NCBI GenBank assembly: GCA_945952105.1
Contig: CAMFGZ010000037.1
Span: 1 to 34,993, forward strand
DNA: 34,993 nucleotides
Reading direction: 5' to 3'
Origin: an uncultured Rhodospirillaceae bacterium
GTDB lineage: Bacteria > Pseudomonadota > Alphaproteobacteria > Reyranellales > Reyranellaceae
In this document: positions 17,052-25,652 of the stretch, one piece after another
Layout: each line of letters opens with the position of its first letter
Position numbering within the stretch: position 1 is the first letter of the stretch
Position numbers and translations under genes: made by a program
The notes under the pieces: generated by a model
The model's database searches: none
Seen by the model: the letters and a program-made list of their open reading frames with translations, nothing else
Told to the model about the DNA's origin: nothing

Positions 17052-17432
17052 CTATCGGGGCAGGCTCTCGATCCAGCGACGCGCCGGCTCGACCTCGGAA
17101 AACACCCGCATCGGCCGGTCGGCGGCGGCGAGAATACCGAGCACGCGCGAGACGAGGTCAGCCTTGTCCGGCGGAATCACGAGGGCGAGCGGACCGGGCT
17201 TGCCGCTTGCGTGGCGTTCCCTGAGCCGCGCGCCGATCGCCAGCATGTCCTCCGGCGTCATGTCCGTTTCTCCGCGGCTGCCATCGAACAGTTTGCGATA
17301 GGACTGCGTGCCGGCTCCGTTCATCATCCGAATATAGTCCTCGACCTCTTCCAGCGTGACGTGACCGTCGGCGATCGCGGTCACGAGCCTTTCCTTGGAG
17401 TCGACGGTCCAGTGCAACGGCATGATGCGCAT
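17052..17432 (-). CDS. SpoIIAA/STAS-like hypothetical protein
   Basis: The product starts MRIMPLHWTVDSKERL if ATG 17432 is used (126 residues); ATG 17423 would remove three residues. Upstream codons to 17498 are basic and unlike the family, so they are excluded. The chain alternates beta strands and amphipathic helices, with a T-L-E-E-V-E segment and Y-R-K-L-F-D-G-S-R, typical of a group of rhizobial hypothetical proteins with a SpoIIAA-like fold. No phosphorylatable serine can be assigned. It follows the creatininase-like gene in the same direction. Confidence 0.68.
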   Translation of the reverse strand: MRIMPLHWTVDSKERLVTAIADGHVTLEEVEDYIRMMNGAGTQSYRKLFDGSRGETDMTPEDMLAIGARLRERHASGKPGPLALVIPPDKADLVSRVLGILAAADRPMRVFSEVEPARRWIESLPR

Positions 17433-17479
17433 TTTCCATTGCCCCGCCAAAAAATACCACCTCTGCCTGCAAATTTTTC

Positions 17480-18037
17480 TCAAGCGACGCCGCACCATGC
17501 CGATAGAGCTTCTGCCGCGGCCTCGACATCCGCCGCCATCATGCGTTCGCCCGCGAACGCCTGGGCGCTGGAACCGGCCGGGAGTAGCGGCATGCGAACG
17601 CTCCGCGGGTCGAGAGCCAGCATGCAGGCGGTGGCATAGTCGTCAGCCTTGGTGCCATTGCACGCGCGCAGCAACGCGACTTCCACGGGAATGTCGGCCC
17701 GACGCGCGGGTGCCAGTCCCAGATCGAGGATCGCGAGGCGACGGGCGCCCAGCGACCTCAGCCGGGCCAGACGTTCCCGAAGCATTTGCCTCGGCGGCTC
17801 GGCCTCCGCATCGCCCTCCCAGTCGAGGAGAGGTGCCATGACGACAGGCAGGCGCTCGACGAGCTTCTGTCCAAGGGCACGGGCGATCGTCGCGGCGGTC
17901 TTGATCGGCAGGTGCGCGGCAACTTGCGCAGGCCGGCTCCAGACCACCGGCAGCAGGACCACGGCATCCGCCGCGAGACGGGAGGTGGCTTCCTGCCAGG
18001 TGAGATCGTCGAGCCAGACGCCGCGCGGAGTATCCAT
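17480..18037 (-). CDS. Creatininase-like protein lacking metal ligands
   Basis: The 185-residue product starts at ATG 18037; the frame is open further upstream only as a shadow of the divergent transporter gene. The creatininase family N-terminus is clear: W-L-D-D-L-T-W-Q-E-A (8-17), V-V-L-L-P-V (26-31) and H42-L-P-I. Where active members have E-Q-H-G-P-H-L-P-x-x-T-D, this protein has Ala37, Val39 and Ala48 at the Glu, His and Asp ligand positions. The G-H-G-G-N segment is missing and the late E-T-S region reads A-T-A-C. It is also shorter than the usual 240-260 residues. A non-enzymatic or altered function is inferred. Confidence 0.65.
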   Translation of the reverse strand: MDTPRGVWLDDLTWQEATSRLAADAVVLLPVVWSRPAQVAAHLPIKTAATIARALGQKLVERLPVVMAPLLDWEGDAEAEPPRQMLRERLARLRSLGARRLAILDLGLAPARRADIPVEVALLRACNGTKADDYATACMLALDPRSVRMPLLPAGSSAQAFAGERMMAADVEAAAEALSAWCGVA

Positions 18038-18047
18038 CGGCCGCAAG

Positions 18048-18061
18048 CTAGCACGTGCTAG
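18048..18061. promoter_or_regulatory. 14-bp perfect palindrome between divergent genes
   Basis: CTAGCACGTGCTAG reads the same on both strands. It lies in the 34-base gap between the creatininase-like gene (start 18037) and the BASS transporter gene (start 18072), so any promoter for either gene must overlap it. It is a candidate operator for a dimeric regulator. Confidence 0.5.
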
Positions 18062-18071
18062 GGTGGCTGCA

Positions 18072-19004
18072 ATGAACCCGCTCGTTCTGCTGCAGCGCAT
18101 GGGAAGGCACGCCACGACCCTGCTGCCCTTCTCGCTGCTACTGGGCATCCTGTTCCAGGACCTCGCCGCCGCCGCGCGACCGCTGCTGCTGCCCATGGTG
18201 ACAATCCTGCTGATGCTGGCGCTGACCCGCATGGATTGGGACCGTCTGCGCGCCCTGCTGCGCCGCCCCGGCCCCGCGCTGCTGCTGGCGATCCTCAACC
18301 TGATCGCGGTTCCGCTGGTCGTGTGGCCGATCTGGCAGGGCCTGGGCCTCTGGCCAAGCCTTGTCACCGCGCTGTGCCTCAGCGCCATGGCGCCAGGCAT
18401 CATCTCGGCGGCCACGACGGCCACCTTCCTGCGGCTGGATTCGTCGCTTGCGCTGCTGCTGTCGCTGTTCACCAACTTCCTGGTGCCGTTCACCCTGCCG
18501 CCGCTGGCGCTGTGGCTGCTGGGCTTCGACCTCAAGATCGGCCTGGTCGACCTCAGCCTCAGGCTTGCGATGATCGTCGCGCTGGCCCTCGCCGGCGCAC
18601 TCATCCTTCGCCGCTGGCTGGGTCCGCGGCTCGCCGAGACTGGCACGACTCTTGATGGCATCTCCGTACTTGTGCTGATGGTCTTCGCCATTCCGCTGAT
18701 GGATGGCGTGGTGGCACGCGCGATGGCGGAACCGGTGAAGCTCGCCGGCTTCATCGTCGGCTCTTTCGGAGGAATGCTTCTTTGCAATCTGGTGATGGCG
18801 GTCGCGACCCTGCCCTTCCTCGACCGCAAGAGCGCGCTCACGGTCGGCTACTGCTCGGGTGGGCGGCACAATGCCCTTTTGATGGCCGTGCTGCCGGCGA
18901 CCGCCGATCCCGACATCTTCCTATTCATCGCCGCCGTGCAGTTTCCGATCTACATCATCCCGACCTTGTTGCAGCCGCTCTACCGCCGCTTGCTGCCCCG
19001 GTGA
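18072..19004 (+). CDS. BASS-type (bile acid:sodium symporter-like) transporter
   Basis: The 310-residue protein is almost wholly hydrophobic with about ten membrane segments and two repeat halves, as in the bile acid:sodium symporter superfamily. Landmarks are A-L-C-L-S-A-M-A-P-G near 98-107 and Y-C-S-G-G-R-H-N near 261-268, where such transporters have broken helices that bind sodium and substrate. The ATG at 18072 is selected since upstream codons overlap the divergent gene. Substrates in bacteria include organic anions such as pantoate-type acids; this one is unassigned. Arsenite exporters of the ACR3 group are a less likely alternative. Confidence 0.78.
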   Translation: MNPLVLLQRMGRHATTLLPFSLLLGILFQDLAAAARPLLLPMVTILLMLALTRMDWDRLRALLRRPGPALLLAILNLIAVPLVVWPIWQGLGLWPSLVTALCLSAMAPGIISAATTATFLRLDSSLALLLSLFTNFLVPFTLPPLALWLLGFDLKIGLVDLSLRLAMIVALALAGALILRRWLGPRLAETGTTLDGISVLVLMVFAIPLMDGVVARAMAEPVKLAGFIVGSFGGMLLCNLVMAVATLPFLDRKSALTVGYCSGGRHNALLMAVLPATADPDIFLFIAAVQFPIYIIPTLLQPLYRRLLPR

Positions 19005-19051
19005 GGCCGTTGTAACGATCCCGCCACAGGGGAACCTTGGGAGACTTTTCC

Positions 19052-20020
19052 ATGAAGCGCAGACTTCTTCTCGCCACCGCCGCGACGCTGTTCGCGACGC
19101 CCGTCTTCGCACAGACCAAGTGGGACATGCCGACCGGCTATCCTGCCACCAACTACCATACCGAGAACATCCAGGCCTTCGCAGACGATGTGAAGAAGGC
19201 GACCGACGGCAAGCTCACCATCCAGGTCCATTCCAACGCCTCGCTGTTCAAGGTGCCGGAGATCAAGCGCGCCGTTCAGTCGGGCCAGGCCCAGCTGGGC
19301 GAGCTGCTGATGTCGAACCTCGAGAACGAGAACGCGCTGTTCGGCGCCGACGTCGTTCCGTTCCTCGCCTCCTCCTATCCCGAGGCGATGAAGCTGTGGA
19401 AGGCGCAGAAGCCGTTCATCGAGAAGAAGCTCGACGCCCAGGGCATGATGCTGCTGTTCGCCGTGCCGTGGCCCCCGCAGGGCCTCTACACCAAGAAGGA
19501 CGTGAACTCGGCAGCCGACCTCAAGGGCCTGAAGTTCCGTGCCTACAATGTCGGCACGACGCGGCTGGCCGAACTGGCCGGCATGGTGCCCGTCACCATC
19601 CAGGCCGCCGACCTGCCGCAGGCGCTGGCGACGGGCGTCGCCAACTCGTTCATCTCGTCGGGTTCGACCGGCTACGACAGCAAGGTCTGGGAATCGCTCG
19701 ACCATTTCTACGACACCAAGGCCTGGCTGCCGAAGAACATGATCTTCGTGAACAAGGAAGCCTTCGGGAAGCTCGACAAGGCCCAGCAGGACGCGCTGCT
19801 CAAGGCGGCCGCCGAAGCCGAGCTGCGCGGCTGGAAGCTCTGCGAGGAGAAGACCAACTGGTACACCGACCAGCTGAAGGCCAAGGGCATGAAGACGCTG
19901 GAGCCCTCGCCCCAGCTCATGGCCGACCTCAAGAAGTTCGGCGAGCAGCTCACCAAGGACTGGCTGGCCAAGGCCGGCGCCGAGGGCCAGCAGCTCATCG
20001 AAGCCTACAAGAAGCAGTAG
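19052..20020 (+). CDS. dctP: TRAP transporter solute-binding protein (DctP type)
   Basis: The 322-residue periplasmic protein captures a carboxylate-like ligand for the TRAP permease encoded next. Residues 1-21 form a signal peptide that begins KRRLLL and may be cleaved after F-A-Q. DctP-family marks include A-D-L-K-G-L-K-F-R-A near 151-160, where the arginine normally binds the substrate carboxylate. GGGAGA precedes the ATG at 19052; the in-frame codon at 19037 lies upstream of this site. It opens a dctP-dctQ-dctM operon. The ligand is not evident. Confidence 0.93.
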   Translation: MKRRLLLATAATLFATPVFAQTKWDMPTGYPATNYHTENIQAFADDVKKATDGKLTIQVHSNASLFKVPEIKRAVQSGQAQLGELLMSNLENENALFGADVVPFLASSYPEAMKLWKAQKPFIEKKLDAQGMMLLFAVPWPPQGLYTKKDVNSAADLKGLKFRAYNVGTTRLAELAGMVPVTIQAADLPQALATGVANSFISSGSTGYDSKVWESLDHFYDTKAWLPKNMIFVNKEAFGKLDKAQQDALLKAAAEAELRGWKLCEEKTNWYTDQLKAKGMKTLEPSPQLMADLKKFGEQLTKDWLAKAGAEGQQLIEAYKKQ

Positions 20021-20030
20021 TGAGCGATCC

Positions 20031-20573
20031 TTGCGCCGCTTTCTCGACGCTCTCTACTGGGTCTGCGGCGCTCTCGCCGGGCTGATGCTGATCGCCATCT
20101 GCGTCGTCATGATGCTGATGTCGGTCGGCCGCGAGTTCGGCATCAACCTGAAGGGCGGCGACGAGATCTCCGGATGGCTCTGCGCCGCCCTGTGCTTCCT
20201 GGGTCTCGCGCACACCTTCAAGCAGGGCGACCTGATCCGCGTCACCCTGCTGGTCGACCGCTTCGAAGGCTCGCGGCGGCGCATCGTCGAACTCGTCGCG
20301 CTGTTCACGGGCGGTGCGTTCCTCGCGCTGTTCGCCTGGTTCCTCACCAGGATGGTCTGGGATTCCTGGAGCTTCGCCGAATACGCGCAGGGCGTGATCG
20401 CGATCCCGATCTGGATCCCGCAGTCGGCGCTGGCCGTCGGCGTGGTCCTGCTGCTGGTCGCCTTCATCGACGAGTTCGTGCGCGTGCTGATGGGCAACAA
20501 GCCCTGCTACATGCGCGATCCGCCGAAGACGGCGGACGAGATCATCGAACGCGCGGCCGAGAGCGGAGTCTGA
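20031..20573 (+). CDS. dctQ: TRAP transporter small permease (DctQ type)
   Basis: The 180-residue membrane protein has four hydrophobic segments and the DctQ helix-2 region with G-R-E-F-G (33-37) and a D-E-I-S-G-W motif (44-49). It starts with TTG ten bases after dctP; no in-frame ATG or GTG is available before the first membrane segment. A GTG at 20020 is out of frame. It binds the large subunit DctM and is needed for sodium-driven uptake. The C-terminal tail is cytoplasmic and ends two bases before dctM. Confidence 0.9.
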   Translation: MRRFLDALYWVCGALAGLMLIAICVVMMLMSVGREFGINLKGGDEISGWLCAALCFLGLAHTFKQGDLIRVTLLVDRFEGSRRRIVELVALFTGGAFLALFAWFLTRMVWDSWSFAEYAQGVIAIPIWIPQSALAVGVVLLLVAFIDEFVRVLMGNKPCYMRDPPKTADEIIERAAESGV

Positions 20574-20575
20574 CG

Positions 20576-21883
20576 ATGGACCTGCTGGAGATGGGCCTGC
20601 TGCTGCTGGGCGTGCTCGCCCTGCTGCTCGGCGCCGGCGTGTGGATCGCGATGTCGCTGATGGCCTGCGGCTGGGTCTCGCTGCTGCTGGCCGGCAAGAT
20701 GACGGCGGGCCAGATCCTCGCCACCACGACCTGGGGCGGCGCGAACTCGTGGACGCTGGCCGCCCTGCCGCTGTTCATCTGGATGGGCGAGATTCTGTTC
20801 CGGACCAAGCTGTCGGAAGAAATGTTCAGGGGCCTCGCGCCCTGGGTCGGCTGGCTGCCCGGCCGGTTGATGCATGTGAACGTGCTGGGCTGCGGCATCT
20901 TCGGCTCGGTCTCGGGCTCGTCGGCCGCGACCTGCGCCACCATCGCCAAGATCGCCCTGCCCGAGCTGAAGCGGCGCGGCTACGACGAGGAGATGAGCCT
21001 GGGCTCGCTGGCCGGCGCCGGCACGCTCGGCATCCTCATTCCGCCCTCGATCACCATGGTGGTCTATGCGGTGGCAGCCGAAGTCTCGATCATCCAGGTC
21101 TTCCTCGCGGGCTTCATCCCCGGCCTGATCGTGATGGCGCTCTACTCGGGCTACATCATCTGGTGGTCGCTCCGGAACCCCGACAAGACTCCGCCCGACG
21201 ACCTGAAGCATCTCACATTCAGGGAGCGGTTGAAGGAATCGGCCAACCTCATCCCCTGCACCCTGCTGATCCTGCTGGTCTTCGCCTCGCTGATCTTTGG
21301 CTGGGCGACGGCCACGGAATGTGCGGCCTGGGGCGTGATGGGCTCGCTCGCCATCTCGGCCTGGTCGCGCATGCTCACCTGGAAGTCGTTCTGGGAAAGC
21401 GTGATGGGCACGGTGCGCCTCACCTGCATGATCATGCTGATCCTCGCGGGCGCGTCGTTCATGGCCGTGGCCATGGGCTATACCGGCGTGCCGCTGGCGC
21501 TCGCGGCCTGGGTGAACAGCCTCGGCCTCAGCCCGTTCATGCTGATCGCCGTGCTCACGGTCATGTACATCGTGCTGGGCACCGCGCTCGACGGCATCTC
21601 GATGATCCTGCTCACCACCTCGATCGTGCTGCCCATGATCAAGGCCGCGGGCTTCGACCTCGTCTGGTTCGGCATCTTCATGGTGCTGGTGATCGAGATG
21701 GCGGAAGTCTCACCGCCGGTCGGCTTCAACCTGTTTGTGCTCCAAGCCATGAGCGGCAAGGACAGCATGTACGTCGCCAAGGCCTCGCTGCCCTTCTTCT
21801 TCCTGCTGGTCGCGGCCGTCGCCATCATCACGATCTGGCCGTGGTCGGTCATGGTCCTGCCGAAGCTCGCCTTCCCAGGCTGA
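20576..21883 (+). CDS. dctM: TRAP transporter large permease (DctM type)
   Basis: The 435-residue protein forms the transport channel with about twelve membrane segments. Family features include G-S-V-S-G-S-S-A-A-T near 107-116, the proline-rich G-I-L-I-P-P-S near 154-160, the G-T-A-L-D-G loop near 338-343 and the second E-V-S-P-P-V-G-F-N loop near 377-385. The ATG sits two bases after dctQ. Its last 35 bases overlap the 3' end of the convergent racemase gene. The length fits the family. Confidence 0.93.
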   Translation: MDLLEMGLLLLGVLALLLGAGVWIAMSLMACGWVSLLLAGKMTAGQILATTTWGGANSWTLAALPLFIWMGEILFRTKLSEEMFRGLAPWVGWLPGRLMHVNVLGCGIFGSVSGSSAATCATIAKIALPELKRRGYDEEMSLGSLAGAGTLGILIPPSITMVVYAVAAEVSIIQVFLAGFIPGLIVMALYSGYIIWWSLRNPDKTPPDDLKHLTFRERLKESANLIPCTLLILLVFASLIFGWATATECAAWGVMGSLAISAWSRMLTWKSFWESVMGTVRLTCMIMLILAGASFMAVAMGYTGVPLALAAWVNSLGLSPFMLIAVLTVMYIVLGTALDGISMILLTTSIVLPMIKAAGFDLVWFGIFMVLVIEMAEVSPPVGFNLFVLQAMSGKDSMYVAKASLPFFFLLVAAVAIITIWPWSVMVLPKLAFPG

Positions 21884-22547
21884 CGTAGAAGTCGTTCAGA
21901 AGATCGAGCACGTCGAGCACGGGAAGGCCCAGCGCCATCTCGATCGCCAGCTTGTACGGTGGCAGGTTGGTGCATTCGAGCACCACCGTATCCACCTCGG
22001 GATGTCGCGCCACGAGATCTCGTCCCGCCGCGACTACCTCGCGCTCCACCGTCTCGCGATCGAGCGTCAGCCCGTTGCGCAGGAAGGTGCCGACGAAAGA
22101 ACTGTCCTCGGGCAATCCCACCACCGGCGTATCGCCCGGCGCACCGACCGCCGCGAAATGAGCCGGCGTCAGGTTCTTCGCCGAGGCGGTGATCACACCG
22201 ACCTTTCGGCCCTTCAGCTCCTTGATGTGCAACAGCGCCGAGGTTGCCACCGGCACCGGTGACACCGCCGCAAGGTCATCCTGGTAAAGCGCGAGGAACC
22301 CGCAACTTGTGCCAAGCCCGACCGCACCCTCCGCCGCCAGCGCCTCGGCATTCGCCTTCAGCGCCGACAGCACGCGCGGCCGGTCGGGATGCGCGGCGAC
22401 AGCGTCCGCCGAGCCGATGCCTTCCATCTTCCGGAAGATCACCGGGTAATCGTAGGACGCAGCATTGCCGACATCGCCCACGATCCGGGGAAACCGCGTG
22501 TCGAGCATCAGGATACCCAAAGGACCACGGGGCGGACGATCAGACAT
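21849..22547 (-). CDS. Aspartate/glutamate racemase family protein
   Basis: The 232-residue cytoplasmic protein carries the paired catalytic cysteines of the family: Cys82 in G-T-S-C-G-F and Cys192 in E-C-T-N-L. The two-cysteine mechanism moves a proton at a carbon next to a carboxylate; hydantoin racemases, maleate isomerases and amino-acid racemases share it, so the substrate is open. ATG 22547 overlaps the stop of the FAD oxidoreductase by eight bases, implying coupled translation. It is last in a three-gene run (amidase, oxidoreductase, racemase), and its 3' end overlaps dctM in the opposite direction. Confidence 0.85.
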   Translation of the reverse strand: MSDRPPRGPLGILMLDTRFPRIVGDVGNAASYDYPVIFRKMEGIGSADAVAAHPDRPRVLSALKANAEALAAEGAVGLGTSCGFLALYQDDLAAVSPVPVATSALLHIKELKGRKVGVITASAKNLTPAHFAAVGAPGDTPVVGLPEDSSFVGTFLRNGLTLDRETVEREVVAAGRDLVARHPEVDTVVLECTNLPPYKLAIEMALGLPVLDVLDLLNDFYVSLGRRASAGP

Positions 22548-24126
22548 TGCGCCTCGCGATCTCGCGGCCAGCGACATAGCCGAAGGTGAGGCAGGGGCCG
22601 ATGGTCGTACCGGCGCCGACCGACTTGGTGCCGATGGGGCTGGCCATCGCGATCCCCGCGCAATAAAGCCCGCCGATCACGCTGCGGTCCGGCCGCAGCA
22701 CGCGGCAATGCCGGTCCGTGCGCGGGCCGCCCTTGGTACCGAGGCTCACATAGAGGAAGGGTGCGGCGTAGAACGGCCCCTGCTCGACCGTGCCGAGCGC
22801 GCGGTTCTTCGTGTAGAAGCGCTCCCACACCGTCTCGCCACGATGAAAGTCGCGATCGACGCCTTCCTTCGACCAGCCGTTGAAGCGATCGACGGTAGCG
22901 CGCAGCGCCGCGGGATCGAGGCCGATCTGGGCGGCCAGCGCCTCGAGCGTATCGGCCTTGCGGATGAAGCCCTTCTCCTTCGAGCCGAAATGCATGGAGA
23001 GCGTCATCGCCCTGGCATAGCGAGAGTCGAAGATGCGCCACGCCGGAAGATGCAGATGACGTCCATCGGGCCCGCGCTCGTCGATCGCGACGCCGAGCGC
23101 CGGACTGCCTTCGCTCACGAAGCGGCGGGCGTCACGGTTCACCAGGATGACGTGCGGCGCGTAGGTCTCGAGCAACGGCTGGGCATGGCGGCGGCCTTCG
23201 TAGATCGTGAAGGTCGCGGGCGAGATCAGTGCCTGGTCCATGTGCGCCAGCTCGGCACCGACCTCGGCCGCCATCACCTGGCCGTCGCCGGTATTGGTGT
23301 CGGGCGCGCCGGTAAGGTCGATGCCGGGGAAATGCTTTTCCATCAGATCGCGGTTCCAGTCGAAGCCACCGGTCGCCAGCACCACGCCACGTGCCGCCCG
23401 GATCGTTCGCCGTTCGCCGCCGACCGTGGCCTCGACGCCCGCCACCGCGTCGCCGTCCATCACCAGCCGATGGACCGGCGCTTCGAGTTCGATGCGGCAG
23501 CCCTTGTCGAGGCAACCGCGCACCAGCCCGACGACCAGCGCATTGCCCGCCCCCACCCGCGCCGTCAGCAGGCGCCAGAGCAGGGTCGGCGCCATGCCGA
23601 GCGCGCCGCGCACCGGATTCTTGAGGACGCCGTCGACCAGCTCACGATAGGTGAAGAGCTGCGTCTTCACCGACGCTCGAACCCGGTTCCACCAGCGGCC
23701 GAGCAGGAACTTGCTGATCGGCGTGGTCGAGACCATGCGGCCGAACGGCTTGCCGCCGGGCAGATCGGAATAGGGATCGGGATGGTTGACCAGTTCGAAG
23801 CGCAGCGGCGTCTCGTCTTCGAGGAAGCGCAGCATGGGCGCGGACTGTTCCGCAAGCACCTGCCACAGCTCGTGCTCGCTCTCCTCCCATCCGGGTGGCG
23901 CCGCGCCCTTGATGTAGCGCATCGTCTCCTCGGCCGAATCCTCGATGCCCGCCGCCTTCATGTGATGGTTGCCCGGCACCCAGGTGCCGGCGCCCGACAT
24001 CGCCGTGGTGCCGCCGAGCCAGCGCGACTTTTCCAGCACGATCACCCGTGCACCGCCATGTGCCGCCGCAAGGGCCGCCGACAGGCCGGCCGCGCCCGAG
24101 CCGACCACGATGACGTCGCAGTCCAT
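22540..24126 (-). CDS. FAD-dependent oxidoreductase (fumarate reductase/ketosteroid dehydrogenase-like)
   Basis: The 528-residue flavoprotein begins with the dinucleotide-binding motif V-V-G-S-G-A-A-G-L (6-14) followed by Glu-Lys at the end of the second strand, and has a second FAD segment near its C-terminus (G-L-Y-C-A-G-I-A and G-T-T-I-G-P). The architecture fits the succinate dehydrogenase/3-ketosteroid dehydrogenase superfamily, which oxidises C-C bonds or reduces double bonds. The start is ATG 24126, just before the FAD motif; the longer open frame upstream is a shadow of the amidase gene. It is 14 bases after the amidase and overlaps the racemase start. The substrate is unknown. Confidence 0.9.
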   Translation of the reverse strand: MDCDVIVVGSGAAGLSAALAAAHGGARVIVLEKSRWLGGTTAMSGAGTWVPGNHHMKAAGIEDSAEETMRYIKGAAPPGWEESEHELWQVLAEQSAPMLRFLEDETPLRFELVNHPDPYSDLPGGKPFGRMVSTTPISKFLLGRWWNRVRASVKTQLFTYRELVDGVLKNPVRGALGMAPTLLWRLLTARVGAGNALVVGLVRGCLDKGCRIELEAPVHRLVMDGDAVAGVEATVGGERRTIRAARGVVLATGGFDWNRDLMEKHFPGIDLTGAPDTNTGDGQVMAAEVGAELAHMDQALISPATFTIYEGRRHAQPLLETYAPHVILVNRDARRFVSEGSPALGVAIDERGPDGRHLHLPAWRIFDSRYARAMTLSMHFGSKEKGFIRKADTLEALAAQIGLDPAALRATVDRFNGWSKEGVDRDFHRGETVWERFYTKNRALGTVEQGPFYAAPFLYVSLGTKGGPRTDRHCRVLRPDRSVIGGLYCAGIAMASPIGTKSVGAGTTIGPCLTFGYVAGREIARRNV

Positions 24127-24140
24127 GGCGCTTGCGCGCG

Positions 24141-25532
24141 CTACTTCGGCGGCTCGGGCCAATTCTTCTGCGCCCCGCGCACGCTCTCGAACCAGTGCGA
24201 CAGGCGCATCACGCCGGAATCGTCGAAGCGCCGGCCCGCGATCTGCAGGCCGATCGGCTTGCCTTCCTTCGTGTAGGCGCAGTTGATCGACGAGGCCGGC
24301 TGTTCGCTCATGTTGTAGGGCATGGTGAAGGAGATGTGCTCGAGCGGGCGGTTCACGTCGTTGGTCGGCGTCTCCCACTCCGCGCGGTAGGTCGGCACCG
24401 GCGAGACCGGCGACAGCACGAAATCGAACGGCTGCGTGGCGCGCGTCGTGGCGGCGCGGATGGCCATGTAGTTGTTCACGCCGCGGATCACCTGGGCGCC
24501 CGAGACGTCGGCGCCGCCGCGGCACCAGTCGGCGATGAAGGGCAGCACCTTCGCCTGCTTGGCGTGGCTCAGCGCCGAGAAATCGACCCAGCTCCGCACC
24601 CGCCAGAACAGGTCCTGCAGGTGCAGCATCTCGGGCGACAGGAACGGCGCCACCGGCTCGATATGCGCGCCCGCGTCGGCGAACAATTTTGCGGCCGCCT
24701 CGATCGCCTCCTTGACCTCGGGATCCACCGGCAGGCCCGAGCCGGCGTCGAGATGCAGGCCGATCTTCAGGCCTTTGGGCGACAGCGGCGCGGCGTTCCA
24801 GTCGATATCAGCCGGCGGCAGGTTCATGTGATCGCGCGCATCGGGCTTCGACAGCTCGCCCATCAGCAGCGCGGCGTCCGCGACGGTGCGCGTCATCGGC
24901 CCGATGGCGCGGCCGAAGAACGGCGGATCGACGGCTATGCGGCCGAGGCTGGGCTTCAGGGTGAAGATGCCGTTCCAGCTCGCGGGCAGGCGGACCGAGC
25001 CGCCGATGTCCGTGCCAAGATGCAGCGGACCATAGCCCGCCGCCGCCGCCGCCCCCGCACCCGCGCTGGAGCCGCCCGGATTCCAGTCGAGGTTCCACGG
25101 GTTGCGCGTCAACGGATGGAAGGAGCTGCGGCCCGAGGAGAGCATGCCGTAATCGGGCATGGTGGTCTTGGCGAGGATCACCGCGCCCGCCTCGCGCACC
25201 CGTGCCGAGGCCGGCGCATCGGCCGCCGCCGGCACCAGGTCGGTCGCTGCCGTGCCGAGCGGCACCGGCACGCCCTTGGTGGCGATGTTCTCCTTGATGG
25301 TGATCGGCACGCCATCGAGCGCGCCCTGCGGCATGCCCTTCTGCCAGCGCGCCTCGGACGCCTTCGCCGCCTTGCGCGCGCCCTCGAAATCCGGCGCGTA
25401 GAGGGCCTTCAGCTTCGGCTCCCAGGCCTCGATGCGGGCGATCACGGCGTCGGTCGCCTCGACGGGCGACAGGGACTTGGATTTGTAGGCGGCGAGCAGC
25501 TCGCCCGCTGTCATGTCATGCAATGCGGTCAT
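24141..25532 (-). CDS. Amidase signature family hydrolase
   Basis: The 463-residue enzyme hydrolyses an amide bond using the Ser-cisSer-Lys triad: Lys80 in T-I-K-E-N, the cis-serine in G-G-S-S (155-156) and nucleophile Ser179 in D-I-G-G-S-V-R. The signature region is glycine/alanine-rich as expected. The start ATG 25532 matches the normal N-terminus; the open frame beyond it toward 26165 is a shadow of the divergent CNNM gene. It leads the amidase-oxidoreductase-racemase run. It lacks GatB-type partners, so a free-standing catabolic amidase is more likely than GatA. Confidence 0.93.
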   Translation of the reverse strand: MTALHDMTAGELLAAYKSKSLSPVEATDAVIARIEAWEPKLKALYAPDFEGARKAAKASEARWQKGMPQGALDGVPITIKENIATKGVPVPLGTAATDLVPAAADAPASARVREAGAVILAKTTMPDYGMLSSGRSSFHPLTRNPWNLDWNPGGSSAGAGAAAAAGYGPLHLGTDIGGSVRLPASWNGIFTLKPSLGRIAVDPPFFGRAIGPMTRTVADAALLMGELSKPDARDHMNLPPADIDWNAAPLSPKGLKIGLHLDAGSGLPVDPEVKEAIEAAAKLFADAGAHIEPVAPFLSPEMLHLQDLFWRVRSWVDFSALSHAKQAKVLPFIADWCRGGADVSGAQVIRGVNNYMAIRAATTRATQPFDFVLSPVSPVPTYRAEWETPTNDVNRPLEHISFTMPYNMSEQPASSINCAYTKEGKPIGLQIAGRRFDDSGVMRLSHWFESVRGAQKNWPEPPK

Positions 25533-25652
25533 GGGGATGAAGGTACACGATTTTTCGAAAGAGGGTTTCCGAATGGCGCTCTGTGCATACCCCTGCAAAA
25601 CGCCCACCAGAGTGGCCTTCGTTCCGTCGCGAATCGCAGATAGGCTGAAGCG

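Noticed and set aside
22465..24276. Open frame of 603 codons on the plus strand
   Set aside because: Antisense to the FAD oxidoreductase, which has full FAD motifs.
24127..24525. Longer N-terminus for the FAD oxidoreductase
   Set aside because: The extra codons overlap the amidase gene in another frame and the FAD motif must be near the N-terminus.
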